64,000 nt of DNA. Origin: Streptomyces sp. WMMC500. Its GTDB lineage: Bacteria; Actinomycetota; Actinomycetes; Streptomycetales; Streptomycetaceae. Below are positions 16,720-23,982 of the stretch, piece after piece; positions within the stretch are counted from its first letter, which is position 1; each line of letters begins with the position of its first letter. The stretch spans positions 7,389,001 to 7,453,000 of the forward strand of contig NZ_CP114905.1 in the NCBI RefSeq assembly GCF_027497195.1. Direction: 5' to 3'. A program made the position numbers and the translations under genes. The notes below the pieces were generated by a model, which did no database searches, was not told the DNA's origin, and worked only from the letters and a program-made list of their open reading frames with translations.

Positions 16720-18276
16720 TTGTCCGCACCAGTCTGGAGCGTCGATCCCCGTACCGGTAACCGCCGGGAGCAGGTCGCCACCGAGGCGACCGCCGAGGAG
16801 GTCGACACGACCGTACGCGCCGCGCACGCCGCCGCCCCGGCGCTCGCCGAACGCGCGCAGCGCGCCCGGTTGCTGCGGGCCGCGGCCGACCTCTTCGACC
16901 AGCACGTCGACAAGGTCGTCGAGTGCGCCGACGCCGAGACCGCCCTCGGGCCCGGTCGGCTCAGCGGCGAACTCACCCGCACGACCTACCAGTTGCGTGC
17001 CTTCGCCGACATCGCCGAGGCCGGCGACTTCCTCGACGTGCGCATCGACCACGCCGACGCCGCCCTCACCCCGCCGCGGCCCGACCTGCGCCGCTGGAAG
17101 GTGCCGCTCGGCGTCGTCGCCGTCTACTCCGCCTCGAACTTCCCGCTCGCCTTCTCCGTCCCCGGCGGCGACACCGCCAGCGCGCTCGCCGCCGGCTGCC
17201 CCGTCGTGGTCAAGGCCCACCCCGACCACCCCGGCACCTCCGAGCTGGCCGCGGCACTGCTGCACCGCGCGGCCGAGGAGGCGGGGCTGCCGCAGGAGGT
17301 CGTCTCCGTCGTCCACGGCTTCGACGCGGGCGTGGAGCTGGTGCGCCATCCCGTCGTGGCCGCCGCCGGGTTCACCGGCTCGGTCCGCGGCGGGCGGGCC
17401 CTGTTCGACGCCGCGGCGGCCCGGCCCCGGCCGATCCCGTTCCACGGCGAGCTGGGCAGCCTCAACCCCGTCGTCGTCAGCGCGGCGGCGGCGGAAGAGC
17501 GCGCCGAGGAGATCGGCGCCGGGCTCGCCGGGTCGATGACGCTGGGCGTCGGGCAGTTCTGCACCAAGCCGGGGCTCGTGCTGGTGCCGGCGGGCGAGGC
17601 CGGCGACCGGCTCGTCACGTCGCTCACGGCGGCGGTCAGCGACACGGAGCCGGGAGTGATGCTCGACCCGCGGATGCGGGAGGCGTTCGTCGCGGGCGTA
17701 CGGGAACGGGCCGGGCTGGACGGCGTGCAGAGCCCGGTGACACCGGGCGCGAACGGCGAGCACACCGTCAGCGGCGGCTTCCTCACCGTCGACGCCGAGC
17801 GCCTCGCGGGCGGCGGGGAGTACGACCTGCTGACGGAGGAGTGCTTCGGACCCGTGACCGTCATCGTGCGGTACGGGGACGTGGCGCAGGTCTCCGCGGT
17901 GCTGGCCCGGGTACCGGGCAACCTCACGGCGACCGCGCACCTGGGCGCGGGGGAGGCAGGCGGCTCGGAGGCCGCCGGCGGTGCGGACGCCGCGGACGGC
18001 GGCGCGGCGCAACTGCTCGCCGAACTGACGCCGCTCGCCGGGCGGATCCTCGTCGACGGCTGGCCCACGGGCGTCGCCGTCGCCCCGGCGCAGCACCACG
18101 GCGGCCCGTATCCGGCGACGACGTCCACCTCGACGTCCGTCGGCGGCACGGCGATCGAGCGCTGGCTGCGCCCCGTGACGTACCAGAACGCGCCCCAGGC
18201 GCTGCTCCCCGCCGAGCTGCGCGAGGACAACCCCGCGGGCGTGCCCCGCACGGTGGACGGCGTCCGGGAGAGCTGA
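16720..18276 (+). CDS. NADP-type aldehyde dehydrogenase, probable alpha-ketoglutaric semialdehyde dehydrogenase
   Basis: 518 aa. The ALDH active site is complete: Asn in YSASNFPLAF, Lys in VVVKAHPDHP, glycine loop GFTGSVRGGR, general base Glu in HGELGSLNPVV and nucleophile Cys in GQFCTKPGL. The split C-terminus and the SASNFP/KAHP pattern match the ketoglutaric-semialdehyde/2,5-dioxovalerate branch. That step would finish a Weimberg-type route begun by the dehydratases at 900-3532. A TTG at 16720, 9 nt after CGGAG, gives the start most like relatives (SAPVWSVDPRTG). A GTG at 16690 is the alternative. An unusual Gly/Ala insertion lies near residues 410-430. Confidence 0.88.
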   Translation: MSAPVWSVDPRTGNRREQVATEATAEEVDTTVRAAHAAAPALAERAQRARLLRAAADLFDQHVDKVVECADAETALGPGRLSGELTRTTYQLRAFADIAEAGDFLDVRIDHADAALTPPRPDLRRWKVPLGVVAVYSASNFPLAFSVPGGDTASALAAGCPVVVKAHPDHPGTSELAAALLHRAAEEAGLPQEVVSVVHGFDAGVELVRHPVVAAAGFTGSVRGGRALFDAAAARPRPIPFHGELGSLNPVVVSAAAAEERAEEIGAGLAGSMTLGVGQFCTKPGLVLVPAGEAGDRLVTSLTAAVSDTEPGVMLDPRMREAFVAGVRERAGLDGVQSPVTPGANGEHTVSGGFLTVDAERLAGGGEYDLLTEECFGPVTVIVRYGDVAQVSAVLARVPGNLTATAHLGAGEAGGSEAAGGADAADGGAAQLLAELTPLAGRILVDGWPTGVAVAPAQHHGGPYPATTSTSTSVGGTAIERWLRPVTYQNAPQALLPAELREDNPAGVPRTVDGVRES

Positions 18277-18293
18277 CGCACGGGCCGGGCGGC

Positions 18294-18316
18294 GGCGGTT
18301 CGAAGGTTCGAACGCC
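18294..18316. repeat. imperfect palindrome with two TTCGAA sites
   Basis: GGCGGTTCGAA-GG-TTCGAACGCC, just after the aldehyde dehydrogenase stop. It may act as a terminator stem. It shares the TTCGAACG word with the operator block at 3576-3602, so a shared regulator site is also possible. Confidence 0.35.
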
Positions 18317-18381
18317 GTCCGCACTCGTCACCCGTGGGGGCGGTGCGAGCCCGCGAACCGCGGGGTGTCCCGGCAGGATGT

Positions 18382-18414
18382 CTCCCCGGGAGAGCCCGAC
18401 GCGCTCCCGGGGAG
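18382..18414 (+). promoter_or_regulatory. perfect hairpin whose 3' arm contains the ribosome-binding site
   Basis: CTCCCCGGGAG (18382-18392) and CTCCCGGGGAG (18404-18414) form an 11-bp perfect stem with an 11-nt loop. The 3' arm runs into the Shine-Dalgarno GGGGAGGAG of the gene starting at 18422. When folded, it would hide the ribosome-binding site. It could instead serve as terminator for the gene upstream. Confidence 0.5.
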
Positions 18415-18421
18415 GAGCACC

Positions 18422-20503
18422 ATGGCCGCCCGGTCCAGGCGCCTGGCCGCGGCGTGCGCGATCGTCGCCGCGCTGGCGTTCGTCGCCGTGCCGAACGCAC
18501 GCACCGCGGACACGCCGCGCGTCGACCTCGCCGTCCTCGTCGTGGACGACGGCGGGGAGCCGGTCGCGGCGATCACCGAGCACCTGGCGGCGATCGGGAC
18601 GCCGGTCACGGCGGTGCGGCTCGGGGAGCGGGACCGGCCGCGGATCGACGAGGGGTTCCTGGCCGGAACCGAGGACGGGCGACCGCGGGCGCGGTACCAG
18701 GCGGTGGTGGTGCCGGGTGCTCCGGCCCCTGCCGCTGCCCCCGCCGCCGTCCCCGCCGCTGAACCCGCGCGAGCCCTCGGCCACGCGGAGACCGCCGCGC
18801 TCGCCGCGTACGAACGGCGCTTCGGCATCCGCCAGGTCGACGCCCACGCCGCCCCCGGCCCGCACGCCGCCTTCGGCGCGCCCGCGTGGTCCGGCAGCCT
18901 CGACGGCCGTACGGCCCGCGTCACCCCCGCCGGACGGGCCGGGCCCTTCGGCTACCTCAGGGGGCCCGTGCCGTTCGCGGACCTCGATCCACGGGCGGCC
19001 GAGACGTACGGCCATCTCGTCCGGCCGGGCCCGGACTTCACGCCGTACGTGGCCGCCGCGGTACCCGGGAAGCCGCGGGTGCGCGGCGCGCTCGTGGGCG
19101 AGCACGCCGGGGACGGCCGGCGCCGGCTCCTCGTGACGTTCGGGCGGCCCGGCGACCGGCTCGCGTACCGGCTGCTGGCCCGCGGCATCGTCGAATGGGC
19201 CACGCAGGGCGTCCATCTGGGCGCCGCCCGCTACGCGTTCGCCGTCCACGTCGACGGCGTCTTCGGCAGCGACGCCCGCTGGGACCGCGCCGGCGACTGC
19301 ACCTCGGGCACCGCCGGGTGCGCCGACCTGCCGCCGGTCCGGATGAACGGCGCCGACGCCGCGTACGCCCGCGCGTGGTCGGCCGACCGGGACCTGACAC
19401 TCGACCTCGTCTACAGCGGCGGCGCCGCCGAGCGCCACCGCCGCGCGCACGGCGGCGCCGACGCGCTGGCCGACCGGCTGATCACCGACCGCGAGGCGTA
19501 CCGCTGGGTCAACGGCACGTACGACCGCGCGCCTCTCGGCTGCCTCCGCGGGAGCGGCGGCGGTGCGGCGCGCTGCGCGCGGGACGAGGCCGGCGAGGTG
19601 CGGTGGACGCCGGAGCGGCGCATCGCGCGGCAGATCGGGGACAACGTCGGCTGGGGGCGCGTCAGGAACCTGCTCGTGCGCCGGGACGAACTGGTCACCG
19701 CAGGCCACACCGGTCTCGCCGCCCCGCCGGGCCAGCCGCTCGACAACCCGAACCTCGCCCCCGCCCTCGGCACCACCGGCGTCCGCTGGCTCGCCTCCGA
19801 CCGCGCCCGGGACCCGCTGCGGCGCCGCGTCGGGACGGCGTCGACGCTGCCGCGGCACGCGCTGGGACTGTTCCCGGGGGCGGGGAGGGAGGAAGAGCAG
19901 GTCGACGCGTACGCGTACCGGTACGGGCAGGGCGGCCGGGCCGCGGGCGGTGCCGCCGAGGCCGCGGGCGACGGGTGCGAGGACGGAGACGGCCGGGACC
20001 CGGGCGGCGGCGGCCGGTGCCGGGCCGCGCCGCTCGACCCCCGCTCCGGCTACCGCTCCCACCTCGTGCCCCGCGCGGCCCGTACCGCCCTCGGCCACGT
20101 CCTCGCCGCCGACCCCGGCCCGCACTACCTCCACCAGTCGAACCTCGCCGAGGACCGCATCGCGTACCCCCTGCTGGACCGCGTGCTCGCCGACTACCGC
20201 CGCCTGCTCACCCCCGCCACCCCGCTCGACAACCCGCGCCCCCGAGCCATCGCCCGCGACCTCCAGCGCCGCGCGGTCTGGGCGGAGGCGGTACGGAACG
20301 GGGAGGTCACCGCCTACCGCGTCGGCCGCTTCGTGACGGTACGGGCGCCGGCCGGCGTCGAGGTGCCCGTCACCGCGCCGCCCGGCGCCCGGCAGCGGTT
20401 CAGCCGCGGCGAGGCGGAGCCGGGCAGCCCGTACGCCGGGCGGGCCGCCGGCTGGACGTACGCCGATCCGGACCGCGGGGAGGTCGTCCTCCGGCTCCCC
20501 TGA
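18422..20503 (+). CDS. exported protein resembling Agd3/CE18 polysaccharide deacetylases
   Basis: 693 aa. A signal peptide or membrane anchor (about 1-30, AAACAIVAALAFVAVPNA) precedes an N-terminal alpha/beta and beta-rich part and a deacetylase-like core. The block FAVHVDGVFGSDARWD, followed by a Cys-containing loop and then ITDREAYRWVNGTYDRAPLG, recalls the active-site segments of Agd3-type (CE18) deacetylases as I remember them. The second Asp of the usual HVDD motif is Gly here, so catalysis may be altered. A low-complexity Gly/Glu/Asp insert lies near residues 500-540. Family placement is tentative, and a surface polysaccharide substrate is inference. Confidence 0.6.
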   Translation: MAARSRRLAAACAIVAALAFVAVPNARTADTPRVDLAVLVVDDGGEPVAAITEHLAAIGTPVTAVRLGERDRPRIDEGFLAGTEDGRPRARYQAVVVPGAPAPAAAPAAVPAAEPARALGHAETAALAAYERRFGIRQVDAHAAPGPHAAFGAPAWSGSLDGRTARVTPAGRAGPFGYLRGPVPFADLDPRAAETYGHLVRPGPDFTPYVAAAVPGKPRVRGALVGEHAGDGRRRLLVTFGRPGDRLAYRLLARGIVEWATQGVHLGAARYAFAVHVDGVFGSDARWDRAGDCTSGTAGCADLPPVRMNGADAAYARAWSADRDLTLDLVYSGGAAERHRRAHGGADALADRLITDREAYRWVNGTYDRAPLGCLRGSGGGAARCARDEAGEVRWTPERRIARQIGDNVGWGRVRNLLVRRDELVTAGHTGLAAPPGQPLDNPNLAPALGTTGVRWLASDRARDPLRRRVGTASTLPRHALGLFPGAGREEEQVDAYAYRYGQGGRAAGGAAEAAGDGCEDGDGRDPGGGGRCRAAPLDPRSGYRSHLVPRAARTALGHVLAADPGPHYLHQSNLAEDRIAYPLLDRVLADYRRLLTPATPLDNPRPRAIARDLQRRAVWAEAVRNGEVTAYRVGRFVTVRAPAGVEVPVTAPPGARQRFSRGEAEPGSPYAGRAAGWTYADPDRGEVVLRLP

Positions 20504-20504
20504 A

Positions 20505-20520
20505 CGCGCGGAGCCGCGCG
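20505..20520 (+). terminator. short G+C hairpin after the Agd3-like gene
   Basis: CGCGCGG-AG-CCGCGCG begins one base after the stop codon. The tight loop would open to four bases. No T-run follows. Confidence 0.35.
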
Positions 20521-20835
20521 GCGGGTGCTCGTACGGCGGTCGATTCGGCCGTTCACCGGCCGCGTGTACGAGGACCCCGCCGATCCCCGGGGACACCTCG
20601 CTGAGCAGCGGCGCGAGCCGGCGTCCCGGCGCGCCGGCGACGGCGGTGAACGGACTGTGCGGCGCACCGGTGTTCCTGCGCGGGCCCCTCCAACGGGTGA
20701 TATGACGGTCAACTACTGCGATAGAGGGCAGAACCATGTCAGTTTGTACGTGCCGGACGCGATGCGGACATGCACGGTTCGCGTCCTGTGGGTCATTCCT
20801 CCCCCTCGGATCGCCCTCGCGTGAGGGAGATCTCC

Positions 20836-20869
20836 CGGAGCCGGGCCAGGGTCCGCTGGTCCGGCTCCG
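20836..20869 (+). ncRNA. strong stem-loop upstream of the phosphatase-like gene (terminator or RNA element)
   Basis: CGGAGCCGG (20836-20844) pairs with CCGGCTCCG (20861-20869). A G-T wobble extends it into CCAG/CTGG with a GGTCCG hexaloop, about 14 bp in all. It ends 86 bp before the next start codon. No T-run follows. It matches no riboswitch I know. Confidence 0.35.
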
Positions 20870-20955
20870 CTCGTCTGCGATCGACGCGGGGACGATACGG
20901 TCACCTGCGGGCCGGCGGCACAGGGCGTCCGCCGGCCGGGACGCGGAAGGGGCGG

Positions 20956-21690
20956 GTGAGACTGCGGGTGACGGTCCGGGTGATGCTCGTGACGCCGGCG
21001 GTCGACGCCGCGCTGCCGCACGCGGTGTTCGGCGCGGACGAGCCGCTGGACGCGGCGGGCCGACGTGCGGCGGAGCGCGCGGGAGCACACGCGGCGGCTT
21101 GGCTGCGTACCCACGCGCCGGCGTACGCCGCGCCGTCGGTCCGCTGCCGGCAGACGGCCGACGCGCTGGGGCTCGCGGCCGAGCCCGAAGCGGAACTGGC
21201 CGACTGGGACCTCGGCCGCTGGCGCGGGCGGGTGCTGGAGGAACTGGCGGCGACGGAGGGCGAGGCGGTACGGGCCTGGCTGACCGATCCGGCGGCGGCG
21301 CCGCACGGCGGGGAGTCGCTGCTGCAGTTGCGGGGGCGGGTGGGCGTCTGGCTGGACGCCCTGACCGGCCCGGCTGTCCCGCCCGACCCGGCCGACCGGA
21401 CCGGCATGACGGACCCGGCCGGCCCGGCTGTCCCCACCGGCCCTGCCTGGCCACCCGCCCCCAGCGCCGCGAACGGCACCCCCGCCCGCCACGTCGTCGC
21501 CGTCGCCGAGCCCGCGGCCGTACGGGCCGCGGTGGTGCACGCCCTCGACCTGCCCTCCGCGGCCTTCTGGCGGCTGGACGTGCCCGCCCTGACCGGCACC
21601 GAGCTGACCGGCCGTGCCGGCCGCTGGAGCCTGCGCTGCGGAGTGCCGCTGACCTGGGACTCCGACGCCGAACGCGCCGCCGGCTCCTGA
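20956..21690 (+). CDS. histidine-phosphatase-fold protein lacking the catalytic histidines
   Basis: 244 aa. The fold is suggested by SVRCRQTADALGL (the usual R..qTA segment), LADWDLGRWRGRVLEEL and HGGESLLQLRGRVGVWLDAL, all in phosphoglycerate-mutase-superfamily order. The N-terminal RHG motif is replaced by MLVTPAVDAAL, and the second histidine (normally in a VSH-like motif) is replaced in VVAVAEP. Phosphoryl transfer is therefore unlikely. A Pro-rich insert lies near residues 140-175. The GTG at 20956 follows GGAAGGGG. Close streptomycete relatives are, from memory, annotated as histidine phosphatases, sometimes near cobalt or cobalamin genes. Confidence 0.75.
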   Translation: MRLRVTVRVMLVTPAVDAALPHAVFGADEPLDAAGRRAAERAGAHAAAWLRTHAPAYAAPSVRCRQTADALGLAAEPEAELADWDLGRWRGRVLEELAATEGEAVRAWLTDPAAAPHGGESLLQLRGRVGVWLDALTGPAVPPDPADRTGMTDPAGPAVPTGPAWPPAPSAANGTPARHVVAVAEPAAVRAAVVHALDLPSAAFWRLDVPALTGTELTGRAGRWSLRCGVPLTWDSDAERAAGS

Positions 21691-21738
21691 CCCGGGTCCG
21701 GCGGGAATACCGCCGGTCGCCCGCCCGTTCGTACGGTC

Positions 21739-22443
21739 ATGCGCGTAGAGATCTGGTCCGACATCGTCTGCCCCTGGTGCTACGTCGGCAAGGCCCGGTT
21801 CGAGAAGGGTCTCGCCGCCTTCTCCGGCCGGGACGACGTCGAAGTGGTGCACCGCTCGTTCGAGCTGGCCTCCGGGGCGCCGCGGGACGGCCGGAAGACC
21901 GTCGCCGTGGAGCTCCAGGCCAAGTACGGCTGGGACGACGCCACGCTCAAGGCGATGGAGGACCGGGTCGGCGCCGCCGCCGCGGCCGAGGGCCTCGGCA
22001 TGCGCCACGACCGGTTCGTCACCGGCACCTTCGACCACCACCGCCTGCTGCACCTCGCCAGGGAGCGCGGGCTCCAGGACCGGCTCCTGGACGCGCTGTT
22101 CACGGCGAACTTCGCCGAGGCCCGCCCGATCAGCGAGGACGACACCATCGTCGACATCGCCACCGGCGCCGGCCTCGACGCCGACGAGGTGCGCAAGGTG
22201 CTCGCGGACGAGACCGCCTACGCCGACGCCGTCCGCGCCGACGAGCGGGAGGCCGCCGAGCTGGGCGCGGGCGGGGTGCCGTTCTTCGTCATCGACCGCC
22301 GCTTCGCCGTCTCCGGCGGGCAGCCGGCGGAGGTCTTCACGCAGGCCCTGGAGCAGGCCGCCGCCGCGGGCGGGCTGCAGACCGTCGCGACCGCGGGCGG
22401 CGACGGTGCCGTCTGCGCGGACGACTCCTGCGACGTGCCGTAG
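21739..22443 (+). CDS. DsbA-family oxidoreductase, FrnE type
   Basis: 234 aa. A thioredoxin-fold protein with the redox motif CPWC in SDIVCPWCYVGKARFEKG right at the N-terminus and a cis-proline region GVPFFVIDRRFAVSGGQP. This is the FrnE/2-hydroxychromene-isomerase-like branch of DsbA. No signal peptide, so it acts in the cytosol, probably in disulfide or oxidative-stress chemistry. Two further cysteines at the C-terminus (CADDSCDVP) could exchange with the CPWC pair. It stands alone and is followed by a strong terminator. Confidence 0.9.
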   Translation: MRVEIWSDIVCPWCYVGKARFEKGLAAFSGRDDVEVVHRSFELASGAPRDGRKTVAVELQAKYGWDDATLKAMEDRVGAAAAAEGLGMRHDRFVTGTFDHHRLLHLARERGLQDRLLDALFTANFAEARPISEDDTIVDIATGAGLDADEVRKVLADETAYADAVRADEREAAELGAGGVPFFVIDRRFAVSGGQPAEVFTQALEQAAAAGGLQTVATAGGDGAVCADDSCDVP

Positions 22444-22470
22444 CCGACCGGCCGCAGGCGCAGACGCGTC

Positions 22471-22504
22471 CGCGCCCCCGCCCGGAGGTCCGGGCGGGGG
22501 CGCG
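22471..22504. terminator. strong bidirectional terminator
   Basis: A 15-16 bp perfect G+C stem starting CGCGCCCCCGCCCGG with a tetraloop AGGT separates the DsbA-like gene from the convergent ectD gene. It would end both transcripts. Confidence 0.85.
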
Positions 22505-22567
22505 GCGTTGTCCGGCGTCAGATCCCCGTGGCGACGTGGACGTACGCCATGCCGCCGGCGCTCCGGG

Positions 22568-23461
22568 TCACCGCACCGGCGTGAAGTCCCGCGCGCCGAT
22601 GAAGTCCGGCCGCCGCACGGGCGCCGCGAACGGCTCCACCGCGGCGTTCTCCACGCTGTTGAACACAAGAAAAACGTTGCTGCGCGGGTACGGGGTGATG
22701 TTGTCGCCCGAGCCGTGCATGCAGTTGCAGTCGAACCAGGTCGCCGACCCGGCCGCGCCGGTGAACAGCTTGATGCCGTGCGCGTCCGCCATCTCCGTCA
22801 GCGCCGCGTCCGACGGCGTGCCGGCGTCCTGCATCTGCAGCGACTTCTTGTAGTTGTCCTTCGGCGTGGCGCCCGCGCAGCCGAGGAACGTCTTGTGCGA
22901 CCCCGGCATGATCATGAGGCCGCCGTTGGTCTCGTAGTTCTCCGTCAGCGCGATCGAGACCGACACGGTCCGCATGTTCGGCAGGCCGTCCTCGGCGTGC
23001 CAGGTCTCGAAGTCCGAGTGCCAGTAGAAGCCGTTGGCACCGAACCCGGGCTTGACGTTGATCCGGCTCTGGTGGACGTACACCTCGGAGCCGAGGATCT
23101 GCCGCGCCCGGTGGAGGACGCGCTCGTCCCGCACCAGCTTGTCGAAGACGTCGCTGAGCTTGTGGATCTCGAAGATGGAGCGCACGGTCTGCGTGCTGGG
23201 CTCGATGATCGAGCGCTCGTCGGCGCGGATCCGGGGGTCCGCGACGAGCCGGTCCAGCTCCGCCCTGTACGTCTCCACCTCCTCCGGAGTGATGAGCTGG
23301 TCGACCGTCAGGTAGCCGTTGCGCTCGTAGCCCTCCATCTCCCAGGGCGGGATGGGCCCGTCGGCACCCGGTTCCGACCAGACCACCGGGTCCTGACGCG
23401 GCGTGCTCACTTCTTCGGCGCCGCGCGTCGGGTAGAGGTCGGTGACAGTCGGGCTGGCCAT
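22568..23461 (-). CDS. ectD: ectoine hydroxylase
   Basis: 297-aa Fe(II)/2-oxoglutarate dioxygenase that converts ectoine to 5-hydroxyectoine. The EctD signature FYWHSDFETWHAEDGLPNMR contains the HxD iron ligands. The distal His is in CNCMHGSGDNITPYPRSN, with the 2-oxoglutarate-binding Arg close by. Length is typical. Last gene of the ectABCD cluster, 5 bp after ectC, so surely co-transcribed. It implies that this strain makes hydroxyectoine under salt or heat stress. Confidence 0.97.
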   Translation of the reverse strand: MASPTVTDLYPTRGAEEVSTPRQDPVVWSEPGADGPIPPWEMEGYERNGYLTVDQLITPEEVETYRAELDRLVADPRIRADERSIIEPSTQTVRSIFEIHKLSDVFDKLVRDERVLHRARQILGSEVYVHQSRINVKPGFGANGFYWHSDFETWHAEDGLPNMRTVSVSIALTENYETNGGLMIMPGSHKTFLGCAGATPKDNYKKSLQMQDAGTPSDAALTEMADAHGIKLFTGAAGSATWFDCNCMHGSGDNITPYPRSNVFLVFNSVENAAVEPFAAPVRRPDFIGARDFTPVR

Positions 23462-23466
23462 GGTTC

Positions 23467-23865
23467 TCAGTCCTCCTCAGTCAGCAGGGGGTACACGCCG
23501 TTGTCGTCGTGGTCTTCGCGGCCCGTGACCGGCGGGTTGAAGACGCAGATGCAGCGGAAGTCCTGCTTGATCCGCATCGTGTGCTTCTCGTGCCCGTCCA
23601 GCAGGTACATCGTCCCCGGCGTGATGACGTGCTTCTCGCCGGTCTCGTCGTTGGTGAGTTCGGCCTCGCCCTCGACGCAGACGACTGCTTCTATGTGGTT
23701 GGCGTACCACATGGAGGTCTCGGTGCCCGCGTAGAGCACGGTCTCGTGGAGGGAGAAGCCGACGCGCTCCTTCGCGAGCACGATGCGCTTGCTCTCCCAG
23801 GTGCCCGACGCGGACTTGATGTGCCGGTCGGTGCCCTCAAGCTCCTTGAAGGATCGGACGATCAC
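23467..23865 (-). CDS. ectC: L-ectoine synthase
   Basis: 132-aa cupin that cyclises N-gamma-acetyl-diaminobutyrate to ectoine. Family-specific segments are [16 protein letters not shown] at the N-terminus, [20 protein letters not shown] with the metal-site residues, and [11 protein letters not shown]. Length is standard. It follows ectB after a 117-bp spacer and precedes ectD by 5 bp. Confidence 0.98.
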   Translation of the reverse strand: MIVRSFKELEGTDRHIKSASGTWESKRIVLAKERVGFSLHETVLYAGTETSMWYANHIEAVVCVEGEAELTNDETGEKHVITPGTMYLLDGHEKHTMRIKQDFRCICVFNPPVTGREDHDDNGVYPLLTEED

Positions 23866-23982
23866 GGTGGTTCTGCGCCTCTCTCTCGGGTCTGCCGGGT
23901 CTTTCGGGATCGGTCGGCGGCGGTTCTGTGGTCTGCCGGCGTGTACGCGTCCGCTCGTACGGGACGGCGCGGCGCCCGGCCG

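Larger units (their letters stand above)
20504..20955. other. 452-bp intergenic region without a supported gene
   Basis: No reading frame here has convincing codon bias with a ribosome-binding site. It contains the short hairpin at 20505-20520, a perfect 12-bp palindrome GGGAGATCTCCC (20825-20836) and a strong stem-loop at 20836-20869. A locally lower-G+C segment (20695-20770) may hold the promoter of the following gene. Confidence 0.6.

Noticed and set aside
20525..20824. 99-codon open frame in the gap before the phosphatase-like gene
   Set aside because: No ribosome-binding site, irregular codon use and no recognisable segment. It crosses the palindrome-rich part of the spacer.
20836..20900. 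Cobalamin riboswitch before the phosphatase-like gene
   Set aside because: Considered because relatives sit near cobalt genes, but no B12 box-like sequence or the conserved junction elements are present on either strand.
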